Of a stretch of 64,000 bases of DNA, positions 18,243 to 26,690 are shown in pieces (within the stretch, counting starts at the first letter, position 1; each line of letters starts with the position of its first letter). Where the stretch lies: positions 82,641 to 146,640 of the forward strand of contig CAMYPM010000003.1 of the NCBI GenBank assembly GCA_947290775.1, given 5' to 3'. Source of the stretch: an uncultured Bacteroidales bacterium. GTDB lineage: Bacteria; Bacteroidota; Bacteroidia; Bacteroidales; Porphyromonadaceae. The position numbers and the translations under genes are program-made. The notes below the pieces were generated by a model that was given only the letters and a program-made list of their open reading frames with translations, was not told the DNA's origin and ran no database searches.

Positions 18243-21200
18243 CTATTTGACTTTACAGCGAAGTTCATACTTTTCAATTATTCGACATAGCCATGATCCG
18301 GGATGTATCCGAAACCGTCTGGAGGCTACATCTATGGAATAATGTTTCTGAGGATCGCACAAATTGAATGAAAGTTCGGATTTTCCTTTGTTTTCCTTGC
18401 ATCCATCCACTAACTCTTCGATGAAGTCCTCAATATAACTCTCGTCTACCATAGCCAGATTTAATTGTAAGATGACTTCGTTAACGAGTGTATCTGCCAC
18501 ATTGGGCAGTGCATTTACATCCTGTACATTTAAGTAAACGCGTTCTCCGGTCTTATCATATTTCGGACGACTGGCATTGAGGGTAAGTAAGAGAAATTCA
18601 TTCTCTTTGAAGTAGCCTCTAAACTTATAGTTTTCTTCACCCCAGATGCGCAGTTCATGGCTTCCGGAATAGTCGTTGATTACAATAGAGGAGTACTCCT
18701 TTGTAATATTTCCATTTGCACTTTGCCATGTTCCCGAAGTTACCTTGGAGATATAACCGGCAACACGCACTTCCGTACCAACTAAATCCGCAGGATTCTT
18801 TAGATCGTCAGTTGTATTGGTACAATAGTTTTTGATAATGAATTCATACGGATCTAATGGATTACCGCTTAAAAATATACCAATGAGACTGCTCTCATCA
18901 AGTAGTTCTTCTAAACGGCTACGCCTTGCCCCCTCAGTAGGTTCCGGCTTGTTAATATCGATAGGATGGGCTTCTCCGAACAGCGATATGCTACTTTCTT
19001 TTGATTCTTGCTGACAGGTCTTGCTATAGGCTATCAAAGCAGCTATAAAGTCTGCATCAGTGCCGTTCTTCGGAATAGCAAAATAGTCATCTCTATTGAG
19101 ATCAAAGCAATCGAAAGTGCCACTCTTGATAAAACATTCGATCGTTTTTCTGTTAAGTGACTGATAGGGGACTCTCTTGAAAAAGTCGTACACGTCCTTA
19201 AAATGTCCGTTTGTATTCCTCTCTTCTATGATAGCAGCTACTGCAGAAGAGCTAACACCTTTTATCGCTCCTATGCCAAAGCGAATATCTCCTTTGTCAG
19301 TTACGCTAAATGTGTTATGAGACTCGTTAATATCGGGAGGTAGCACATTAATTCCCATAGCGTTGCACTCCTTCATTAGCTTGGCCACTTCATCTGCCTT
19401 ACGTAGCATGCAACTCAAGTTACCGGCCATAAATTCACTGGGGTAGTGTGCTTTTAGATAGGCTTCTTGATAGGATACATAGGCATAGCAGGCTGAGTGG
19501 CTCTTATTGAAGGCATATTGTGCAAAGCTTTTCCACCCTTGCCAGATCTTAGAAAGTGTTTCTGTGGAGTGACCATTAGCCTCGCCTCCCTTCATAAATT
19601 TCGTTTCAAGGGCCGCAAGGATTTTCTCCCGTTTCTTTGCCATCCCTTTACGAAGTTTATCACTCTCTCCTCTCGTGAAGCCGGCAATAGATCGAGAAAG
19701 ACGCATGACCTGCTCTTGGTATACGGTGATACCATAGGTTTCTTTGAGCACCTCTTCCTCTTCGGGAAGCGTATAGTTTATCTCTGATTTGCCATGTCGG
19801 CGGTTGATATATTCAGGGATACTATCCATGGGACCCGGTCGATAAAGGGCATTCATAGCGATAATATCTTCGAAACGGGAAGGATGAAGTGCCATTAGGT
19901 GCTTTTGCATACCGGGAGATTCAAACTGGAAGATTGCCACCGTACGACCTGAAGAAAACAGATCAAAGGTTTTTTTGTCCTCCAACGAAATGTGATCAAT
20001 ATCGACATCTTCTCCGGTAGTCTCCTTAATCAAGCGAAGTGTTTCTTTGATAATGGCTAATCCTTGTAATCCCAGGAAGTCCATTTTGATCAATCCGGTT
20101 GACTCGATCACGTCTCCGGGATACTGGGTGACAACTACTTTTTCTGTATCTCCCTTTTCTCCTTCATTGACAGTACGTTGTTTCTTCGCGGTCGCTAAAG
20201 GTACCACTTTGCTAAGATCAGTAGCAGAAATAATAACTCCACTGGCATGTACACCGGTTCCTCTTACGCGATTTTCAACACGAGTAGCATAGGATAGGAC
20301 AGTCTTATCCAGTTCGCTTCCGTTGTCCGCAATTTCTTTGAGGTCAGGTACATTCTCTATAGCAGCCTCAATCGTTACCTCTTTTACACCGGGGATCTTG
20401 CTTGGAATGAGTTTGGAGATTCGGTCGCGCTCTCTTTGAGGCATTTTTTCAATGCGCCCCATATCTTGAACTGCACTCTTGGCTTTCAACTGAGAGAAGG
20501 TGACGATATGAGCTACTTTTTCCTTTCCATACTTTTCGGTAACATACTCCAGCACCTTATCACGCCCTACATCTTCAATATCTATGTCGATATCAGGTAA
20601 TGAGGTTCGGTCCGGATTGAGGAATCGCTCAAAAAGAAGGTCATACTTAATAGGGTCTATTTTGGTGATATTAAGTGTGTATGCGACTACACTACCGGCA
20701 GCAGAGCCTCTGCCCGGCCCTATTGAAACGCCCATATCTCGGGCTGCTTTTATCAAATCCCACACTACAAGGAAGTAGGTCGGGAACCCCATTCTATTTA
20801 TAGTTTCTAACTCAAAGTCAAGACGCTCCCGCACAACGTCGGGAAGAGGAGTACCATATCGCTCTGCAGCTCCGACATCAGTGAGATGCTTAAGGTATTC
20901 GCTTGGGGTCTTAAAGGGTTCCGGTATAGCAAATTCCGGCATAAGAGCATCGTGATTGATTGAATAAAGCTCAACCTTTTCTAATATCTCAAGTGTATTA
21001 GAGAGCACTTCAGGATGATCTTTGAATATTTCATTCATCTCCTCCTGTGTTTTGAACCACTCCTCTCCGGAATAGCTCATCCCTTTATCCTCATCATCAG
21101 TGACCTCCATATCAGCAAGTTCTTTACCCAAGCCTACACAGAGCAATCGCTTATGTACATCAGCATCTTCACGATTGAGGAAGTGGACGTCATTAGTGGC

Positions 21201-21983
21201 AATAACCTTTACGCCACACTTCTCAGAAAGCTCATAAAGAGCTTCATTTACTATGAGTTGTTTTTGATAGGTATGCTTATTATATCCTTTGCGTGAGGTT
21301 TGGTGTAGCTGTACCTCCAAGTAAAAGTCATCCCCAAATATTCCTTTGAACCAGCGTATGGTTTCCTCAGCCAAGTCCTTTCGCCCGCCTAATATATGCT
21401 GTGGGATCTCTCCTGCAATACAGGCAGTAGACACAATAATGCCTTCGTGATATTTCTCCAAAAGTTCCTTATCAATGCGAGGCTTGTAGTATTCTCCCTC
21501 TGTGTAAGCAAGGGAGACCATCTTGATTAGATTCTGGTAGCCGGTATAGTTTTTGGCAAGAAGAATAAGGTGCCACCCCGAACTATCAATAGATTTATTG
21601 GGAGCATAGGGGTGTGGAACATTTTTTTCTTTAAGGAAACGTGATCTTCGCGCACAATATGCCTCACAGCCCACAATGGGTATGAATAGTTCTTTCTTTA
21701 GCTCTGTTATTTTGTCTTCCAGCTCAGGAATTTCTTCAGTATCATTCTGTTCCTTTTTCCCTTTTATCTGACTTTCTATCTCGTGAATCTGATCAAGAGT
21801 TCCGGAGTTGATCTGATTAACCTGGTCAGTAAAATACTTTATCCCATACATCACCCCATGGTCCGTAATAGCCATACCTCGCATACCATCCGCACGGGCT
21901 TTGGAGATAAGTTCTTCTATGCTGGAGAGACCATCCAATGTGGAGTAGTAGGTGTGTACATGTAAGTGAACAAATGGGTTCAT
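18243..21983 (-). CDS. dnaE: DNA polymerase III alpha subunit
   Basis: 1,246 residues, the replicative polymerase. The N-terminal PHP domain begins HLHVHTYYSTLDG. The polymerase active site holds the aspartates of LPDIDIDIED (about residue 470) and GRGSAAGSVVAY. A tandem helix-hairpin-helix region and a C-terminal OB fold (VAGYISKVTSGTW) follow. Length is usual for Bacteroidota. It has its own promoter and no operon partner. Confidence 0.97.
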   Translation of the reverse strand: MNPFVHLHVHTYYSTLDGLSSIEELISKARADGMRGMAITDHGVMYGIKYFTDQVNQINSGTLDQIHEIESQIKGKKEQNDTEEIPELEDKITELKKELFIPIVGCEAYCARRSRFLKEKNVPHPYAPNKSIDSSGWHLILLAKNYTGYQNLIKMVSLAYTEGEYYKPRIDKELLEKYHEGIIVSTACIAGEIPQHILGGRKDLAEETIRWFKGIFGDDFYLEVQLHQTSRKGYNKHTYQKQLIVNEALYELSEKCGVKVIATNDVHFLNREDADVHKRLLCVGLGKELADMEVTDDEDKGMSYSGEEWFKTQEEMNEIFKDHPEVLSNTLEILEKVELYSINHDALMPEFAIPEPFKTPSEYLKHLTDVGAAERYGTPLPDVVRERLDFELETINRMGFPTYFLVVWDLIKAARDMGVSIGPGRGSAAGSVVAYTLNITKIDPIKYDLLFERFLNPDRTSLPDIDIDIEDVGRDKVLEYVTEKYGKEKVAHIVTFSQLKAKSAVQDMGRIEKMPQRERDRISKLIPSKIPGVKEVTIEAAIENVPDLKEIADNGSELDKTVLSYATRVENRVRGTGVHASGVIISATDLSKVVPLATAKKQRTVNEGEKGDTEKVVVTQYPGDVIESTGLIKMDFLGLQGLAIIKETLRLIKETTGEDVDIDHISLEDKKTFDLFSSGRTVAIFQFESPGMQKHLMALHPSRFEDIIAMNALYRPGPMDSIPEYINRRHGKSEINYTLPEEEEVLKETYGITVYQEQVMRLSRSIAGFTRGESDKLRKGMAKKREKILAALETKFMKGGEANGHSTETLSKIWQGWKSFAQYAFNKSHSACYAYVSYQEAYLKAHYPSEFMAGNLSCMLRKADEVAKLMKECNAMGINVLPPDINESHNTFSVTDKGDIRFGIGAIKGVSSSAVAAIIEERNTNGHFKDVYDFFKRVPYQSLNRKTIECFIKSGTFDCFDLNRDDYFAIPKNGTDADFIAALIAYSKTCQQESKESSISLFGEAHPIDINKPEPTEGARRSRLEELLDESSLIGIFLSGNPLDPYEFIIKNYCTNTTDDLKNPADLVGTEVRVAGYISKVTSGTWQSANGNITKEYSSIVINDYSGSHELRIWGEENYKFRGYFKENEFLLLTLNASRPKYDKTGERVYLNVQDVNALPNVADTLVNEVILQLNLAMVDESYIEDFIEELVDGCKENKGKSELSFNLCDPQKHYSIDVASRRFRIHPGSWLCRIIEKYELRCKVK

Positions 21984-22067
21984 AATAGTCTTATTCTTTG
22001 GGCAATGTATAAAAGTAGCATCACGACAATACCTTCATCTTATTAAAGGGTAGTCATTACCACGATA

Positions 22068-22098
22068 CAAAGGTACATGATCAACCTTCCTAAGGCAA
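22068..22098 (-). promoter_or_regulatory. dnaE promoter
   Basis: Minus strand TTG (22098-22096), a 20-base spacer and TACCTTTG (22075-22068) fit the consensus. The leader would be about 80 bases. Confidence 0.7.
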
Positions 22099-22207
22099 GA
22101 GTTTTGTTGTTTACTTTTCAACAACAAAGTCATTCTCTAAAATGCCCTCTCCTTAGCTCAAAAAGAATAGAGCCGAGGGACAACATGAAGAAAGTGTGCT
22201 GATTGCG

Positions 22208-22801
22208 TTACAGCTTAGTCTCATCTATGCTCACCAGCTTATTGGTGATCGCATAAATAGTTAGTCCGCTCGGGCTATGGATCTGAAGTTTCTTGGCAAT
22301 ATTCCTTCGGTGGGTAATCACCGTATGAATGGAGAGAGAGAGTTTGGCGGCAATTTCCTTATTAGTCAGTCCTTTGGCTACCAAGGTAACCACATTCTCT
22401 TCTCTCGGGGATAGAGCAGTTTGCTCTTCTGCTTTCTCGGTAGGTGCATCCAGCTGACTATTGATCAGATTCAAAAGCACATCTTCTTTACAGTCCACAT
22501 CAATAAAGGCATGATAACCGACAAACTTGAGCTCTTGCATGCCACCATACAAAAGCCCGATCACTTTCGTATCTCTTATATGGGGCAATATCTTGCTATC
22601 TAACTTTACCCCACAGATGAGTGGATTGACTATTACTAAATCTGGTTTATAGGTGCTGACAACCTCTGTCAGCTCTTCTAAATCTGGATTTATCAGGACT
22701 TGAGTGCGAAATTTATTCGCTCTTCTTAGCACTGCTTCACATCCCAAGGCCACTATAGGGGTTGGATCTGCAACGAGTACTTTCGTTATGGATCTTATCA
22801 T
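22208..22801 (-). CDS. LuxR-family regulator with degenerate receiver domain
   Basis: 197 residues. A receiver-like domain (about 7-115) precedes a LuxR/NarL helix-turn-helix (about 130-190: LSPREENVVTLVAKGLTNKE, then HTVITHRRNIAKKL). The acidic pair after the first strand is DP instead of DD, and the usual phospho-Asp is Asn (DLVIVNPL). It therefore probably does not accept phosphate in the standard way. It follows the hemerythrin gene by nine bases, so the two form an operon. I recall, without being able to check it, that a LuxR-type regulator next to a similar gene in P. gingivalis affects haemin-uptake genes. Confidence 0.88.
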   Translation of the reverse strand: MIRSITKVLVADPTPIVALGCEAVLRRANKFRTQVLINPDLEELTEVVSTYKPDLVIVNPLICGVKLDSKILPHIRDTKVIGLLYGGMQELKFVGYHAFIDVDCKEDVLLNLINSQLDAPTEKAEEQTALSPREENVVTLVAKGLTNKEIAAKLSLSIHTVITHRRNIAKKLQIHSPSGLTIYAITNKLVSIDETKL

Positions 22802-22810
22802 GATGTAAAA

Positions 22811-23530
22811 CTATGCCTTTCTTTTTGCTTCTAGTGCGCTTATCAATGGTATAAAGAGGTTATCTTCAACAGAATTATGCATTGCCAAATCATGTTCCGT
22901 TTCAAATAGCTCGTGTACTACAAAAGTGAGATCATATCCCTTGCCATCGGGGTAATACTTTATTAGAATATTCTTTAGTTCACTTATTTTCGCTTCTACT
23001 TTGTCGTGGCGTCTACCATAAACGGCAATATTATAGTGTTCGTCATGTTCGTTGGTATTGCCCTCAAGTATCCGCTCTACATAGGGGAAAACGGTCTTGT
23101 TTTCATATCCCATATGTTTATTTACCTCTTCTACATACTCATCGTAGAATTTAATAATCAGTTGGGTGATCTCCTTTGGCCCATCTGCAATAGCAGCTAA
23201 AAGCTCTTTGCGAAGCATGGGGAGACGATAGGAGAGGAAGTAGTGATGGCTTCGCTTTAAGTAGTCAATCAGGGCTGCAGGGGAGAGTTCTTCCGACCCA
23301 AGCTGCATTATTTCGTTATAATCTATATCGTTCGTTATTACATTGATAGTAGCCAGTAGAGTAGGAGTGTGTACATTATTTCTTTTACTTACATCTCCTA
23401 TTGTAGCATTATCTCCGAACCCTAAAGGGATGCCAAATCGAGTCATTACAAGTAGAATGTCGTAGCACTCCGCAATAAGGTCGCTAATAAAGGTGTCACT
23501 AGTATAGTAACGAGGTTGCTGTAGTTTCAT
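22811..23530 (-). CDS. Hemerythrin-domain protein (HHE, di-iron)
   Basis: 239 residues. An N-terminal helical part of about 80 residues is followed by an HHE hemerythrin domain with likely iron ligands in RSHHYFLSYR, NKHMGYENKTVFPY, RRHDKVEAK and ETEHDLAMHNSVEDNLFIP. The layout resembles the YtfE/ScdA iron-sulfur repair family, but the N-terminal domain is not the canonical ScdA_N. It may sense or buffer oxygen, NO or iron. Together with the LuxR gene it suggests a two-gene sensing unit. Confidence 0.85.
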   Translation of the reverse strand: MKLQQPRYYTSDTFISDLIAECYDILLVMTRFGIPLGFGDNATIGDVSKRNNVHTPTLLATINVITNDIDYNEIMQLGSEELSPAALIDYLKRSHHYFLSYRLPMLRKELLAAIADGPKEITQLIIKFYDEYVEEVNKHMGYENKTVFPYVERILEGNTNEHDEHYNIAVYGRRHDKVEAKISELKNILIKYYPDGKGYDLTFVVHELFETEHDLAMHNSVEDNLFIPLISALEAKRKA

Positions 23531-23617
23531 AGAAAGGGACTTTTGTCGCTCGTATCTGTTCTCTTTGTTATTGCAATTACTTCCAGTAGGTCAGAAGATT
23601 TGCTTCTCAACTTATGA

Positions 23618-23625
23618 CAAAGATA
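23618..23625 (-). promoter_or_regulatory. Promoter element of the hemerythrin-LuxR operon
   Basis: TATCTTTG on the minus strand lies about 88 bases before the hemerythrin ATG. No -33 element was seen. Confidence 0.5.
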
Positions 23626-23778
23626 AGAATATTACTTCGTGTGATATAATCTATCTGAAAGACCTTTAAGGTACGGGTCGTTATAAATAGGTATTCATCA
23701 AAGGTAGTTAGATATGCCCATCAATTTTTTCGCGTTTATTAGACATAGTATAAAGCACTGTATATCACCCGAGAAAAA

Positions 23779-23866
23779 AACATCTATATCTTTCATTTGA
23801 AACATCTATACTTTTCAATTCAAACATCTATACTTTTTGAATTAAAGATCTATAAGTATTGTAAGG
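23779..23866 (+). repeat. 22-bp tandem repeat array, locus B (four units)
   Basis: The best-preserved array. Units start at 23779, 23801, 23823 and 23845. The first three share AACATCTATA and a CTTT run, and the fourth is AAGATCTATAAGT. It is preceded by a run of A as at locus A and lies about 110 bases upstream of the feoAB promoter. Confidence 0.85.
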
Positions 23867-23974
23867 TAAGTAGGTACCTAGACTAAAGAGATTTGTGACA
23901 CTATCTCATATCAATACCTACTTTTGGGTATAGTAATGGCCGAGAAATGGGGGATGAAAACGAGAAACGCTGTG

Positions 23975-23982
23975 TAACTTTG
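23975..23982 (+). promoter_or_regulatory. feoAB -7 element giving a nearly leaderless mRNA
   Basis: TAACTTTG ends five bases before the ATG at 23988. With the usual spacing, transcription would start at or next to the A of the start codon. Confidence 0.5.
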
Positions 23983-23987
23983 TGGAG

Positions 23988-26486
23988 ATGAAACTTTCAG
24001 AGCTACAACCAGGACAAACAGCACGCATACTACGTGTAGGTGGCAGCGGAGCTTTTCGCAAAAGAATCCTTGAAATGGGATTTCTGCGCGGTAAAGAGGT
24101 TACCATGCTTCAAGCTGCTCCCATGAAAGACCCCCTCTACTTTAGAGTAATGGGGTACAATGTTTCCATGCGAATAAACGAGGCGAAACTGATCCAAATA
24201 GAGCTGATTGAACCTCATGAATTAGAGAGCGCAACACAAGAGGAGAACTTAATCCAATCTTCTACCTGTGAAAGAGAGAAGAGCGAGCTCGCAATAGTGG
24301 ATAAAGTGCATAAACGTCCTACCATAAGAGTAGTACTAGTGGGTAATCCTAATTGTGGTAAAACAACCATCTTCAATGCTGCCAGTGGGGCACATGAACG
24401 GGTGGGTAATTATAGTGGAGTGACAGTAGATGCACAAAAAAGTCACTTCAGACATAAGAACTACAATATAGAAATAGTGGATCTACCCGGTAGCTATTCT
24501 CTTTCCCCCTACAGCCCCGAAGAACTTTTCATTCGCCGCTATTTGACGGATGAAAAAACACGTCCGGATATTGTAATTGATGTCGTAGATAGTGGTAATC
24601 TGGAGCGCAATCTGTACTTAACCATGCAGATAAAAGAGATGGGGCTAAGAATGGTTGTAGCCCTCAACATGCATGATGAGTTAGAGAAAAGCAACGCAAA
24701 GCTCGATGAACAACAACTCAGCAAGCTATTGGATATACCCCTCGTGCCAACTGTTGGAAGGACAGGACAAGGACTGGAGGATCTTTTTGATGCAGCTGTT
24801 GCCCTATACGAAAAACCGGCATCAGAAGACCGTTTTATTCGAATTCCATACGGAACTAACATAGAGCCATCTGTCAAAGAGTTAAGTGATAGTATAGAGC
24901 TACACCTTCGGCTTCCCATTTATATTTCCTCGCGGTATGTGGCGGTCAAATTACTTGAAAGGGATTCGGAAATAGAACGAATAGTCCAACAAGATAAAAA
25001 AGGTGGGTTTATCCTTGCTAAAGCAAAGTATGAGTACGAAAAGATCAATCGTCTCTTAGGCGGAGAAGAGGTTGAAACAGTTATTACAGACGCTCTATAC
25101 GGATTTATATCGGGAGCTTTACGCGAAACCTATCGCCCCGCTCAAAGGAGCAAACGAACAAAGACTGATCGGATTGACCATTGGTTGATACATCGATGGT
25201 GGGGCTTTCCTATCTTTATCTTATGCATTGCACTAATGTTCCAGGCGACCTTCTCTCTGGGGAAGTATCCGCAGGGATGGATAGAGTCCTTGGTCGACTG
25301 GTTAGGTAGTACCATCACAGACGCAATGCCATCCGGACCACTGCGCGATCTGATTGTGGATGGAATTATCAGTGGAGTGGGCGGAGTCATTGTTTTCTTA
25401 CCTCAAATATTGATTCTCTACCTATTCATCTCCTTCTTTGAAGATACCGGCTATATGGCGAGAGCTGCCTTCATTATGGATAAGGTGATGCACAAGATGG
25501 GACTCCACGGTAAGAGTTTTATCCCGCTGATTATGGGCTTTGGTTGTAATGTGCCAGCTGTAATGGCAAGTAGAACAATAGAGAGCCCACAAAGCAGGCT
25601 TATCACAATGTTGATAACCCCATTGATGAGTTGTAGTGCACGTCTGCCTATCTATCTACTCTTAGCCGGAGCATTCTTCCCAAACCAAGCTGGATTAGTA
25701 TTATTCATAATGTATGCCTTGGGCGTGTTACTTGCAGTTGTGATAGCACGACTCTTCCGCAAAGCCCTATTTAAAGAGGAAGATATTCCCTTTGTGATGG
25801 AATTGCCACCTTATCGCATACCTACTTCTAAGTCGTTGCTGATCCACATGTGGGAAAAGTCAAAAGAATATCTCCAAAAAATGGGTACTATAATATTAGC
25901 AGCCTCAATTGTAATATGGATGCTAAGTTACTTTCCCCGAAAAGATATAATGCAAAGAGAAGAGGTTGCCATAAATAAGATTGAGCAAAACCAAACACTC
26001 TCTGAGACTATGAAGGAGCTGCAAAAGAAAGAGACAACAGAGGCTTTCCGATCTGAGCAGCAAAGGCAGTCTTACTTGGGACGCATTGGCTTCGGCATAC
26101 AGCCTATTCTTGCTCCTTTAGGCTTTGATTGGAAGGTGAGCATCGCCATAGTAAGCGGTATTCCTGCAAAAGAAGTAGTAGTCAGTACATTAGGTGTGCT
26201 CTATACTGGTCAAAGTGATGACTCTGAGGAGTCAACCTTTCGTCTATCGGAAAAGCTTAAAGCAGACCAAAACGGAACAGAGGGCTCCGGTCTTACTCCT
26301 CTGGTAGCAGTTTCCTTCATGCTCTTTGTGTTGCTCTATTTCCCCTGTGTAGCTACTATTGTAGCTATTAGTCGCGAAGCCGGAAGCTGGAAGTGGGGAG
26401 GCATTACGATTGCATATACCTGTCTGCTGGCTTGGATTGTCTCCTTCCTTGTTTATCAAGGGGGATTATTGTTGGGATTTGTATAA
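23988..26486 (+). CDS. feoB: Ferrous iron transporter, fused FeoA-FeoB
   Basis: 832 residues from ATG 23988 (a GTG two codons upstream is less likely). Residues 1-75 form a FeoA SH3-like domain (MKLSELQPGQTARILRVGG). The FeoB G domain follows, with GNPNCGKTTIFNAASG (G1), VDLPGSYSLSP (G3) and NMHDE in the place of NKxD (G4). Gate-type membrane segments carry IMGFGCNVPAVMASRTIES and GIPAKEVVVSTLGVLY. It imports Fe2+ across the inner membrane. Such FeoA-FeoB fusions are common in Bacteroidota. A small Cys-rich protein follows. Confidence 0.96.
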   Translation: MKLSELQPGQTARILRVGGSGAFRKRILEMGFLRGKEVTMLQAAPMKDPLYFRVMGYNVSMRINEAKLIQIELIEPHELESATQEENLIQSSTCEREKSELAIVDKVHKRPTIRVVLVGNPNCGKTTIFNAASGAHERVGNYSGVTVDAQKSHFRHKNYNIEIVDLPGSYSLSPYSPEELFIRRYLTDEKTRPDIVIDVVDSGNLERNLYLTMQIKEMGLRMVVALNMHDELEKSNAKLDEQQLSKLLDIPLVPTVGRTGQGLEDLFDAAVALYEKPASEDRFIRIPYGTNIEPSVKELSDSIELHLRLPIYISSRYVAVKLLERDSEIERIVQQDKKGGFILAKAKYEYEKINRLLGGEEVETVITDALYGFISGALRETYRPAQRSKRTKTDRIDHWLIHRWWGFPIFILCIALMFQATFSLGKYPQGWIESLVDWLGSTITDAMPSGPLRDLIVDGIISGVGGVIVFLPQILILYLFISFFEDTGYMARAAFIMDKVMHKMGLHGKSFIPLIMGFGCNVPAVMASRTIESPQSRLITMLITPLMSCSARLPIYLLLAGAFFPNQAGLVLFIMYALGVLLAVVIARLFRKALFKEEDIPFVMELPPYRIPTSKSLLIHMWEKSKEYLQKMGTIILAASIVIWMLSYFPRKDIMQREEVAINKIEQNQTLSETMKELQKKETTEAFRSEQQRQSYLGRIGFGIQPILAPLGFDWKVSIAIVSGIPAKEVVVSTLGVLYTGQSDDSEESTFRLSEKLKADQNGTEGSGLTPLVAVSFMLFVLLYFPCVATIVAISREAGSWKWGGITIAYTCLLAWIVSFLVYQGGLLLGFV

Positions 26487-26498
26487 GTGAATGTGTGT

Positions 26499-26506
26499 TA
26501 CTTTTG
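26499..26506 (+). promoter_or_regulatory. Possible -7 element before the small Cys-rich gene
   Basis: TACTTTTG lies three bases before the ATG at 26510. It could start a leaderless transcript, or be chance in a 23-base gap where cotranscription with feoB is simpler. Confidence 0.25.
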
Positions 26507-26509
26507 ATT

Positions 26510-26683
26510 ATGAGCACCTCGGTACAATTAATCATTGTCTATATAATAGCCGCGTTAACAATCACTCTCATTGTACGACGCTTGTTAAAGATGCTAAGGT
26601 CTAAAGGGGGAAAAGGGGCTCCACATTGTCCGGGATGCTCCAAATGCACTATGCACCCTATACCCGAGAAGCAGAAGAAGTAA
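26510..26683 (+). CDS. FeoB-associated Cys-rich membrane protein
   Basis: 57 residues. One transmembrane helix (about 6-25) is followed by a basic linker (RRLLKMLRSKGGKG) and the cluster CPGCSKCTMHP (CxxCxxC). Position 23 bases after feoB and the layout match the FeoB-associated Cys-rich family, thought to work with Feo in iron uptake, perhaps by binding iron at the cytoplasmic side. It ends seven bases before the convergent LysM gene. Confidence 0.85.
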   Translation: MSTSVQLIIVYIIAALTITLIVRRLLKMLRSKGGKGAPHCPGCSKCTMHPIPEKQKK

Positions 26684-26690
26684 AGCCCCC

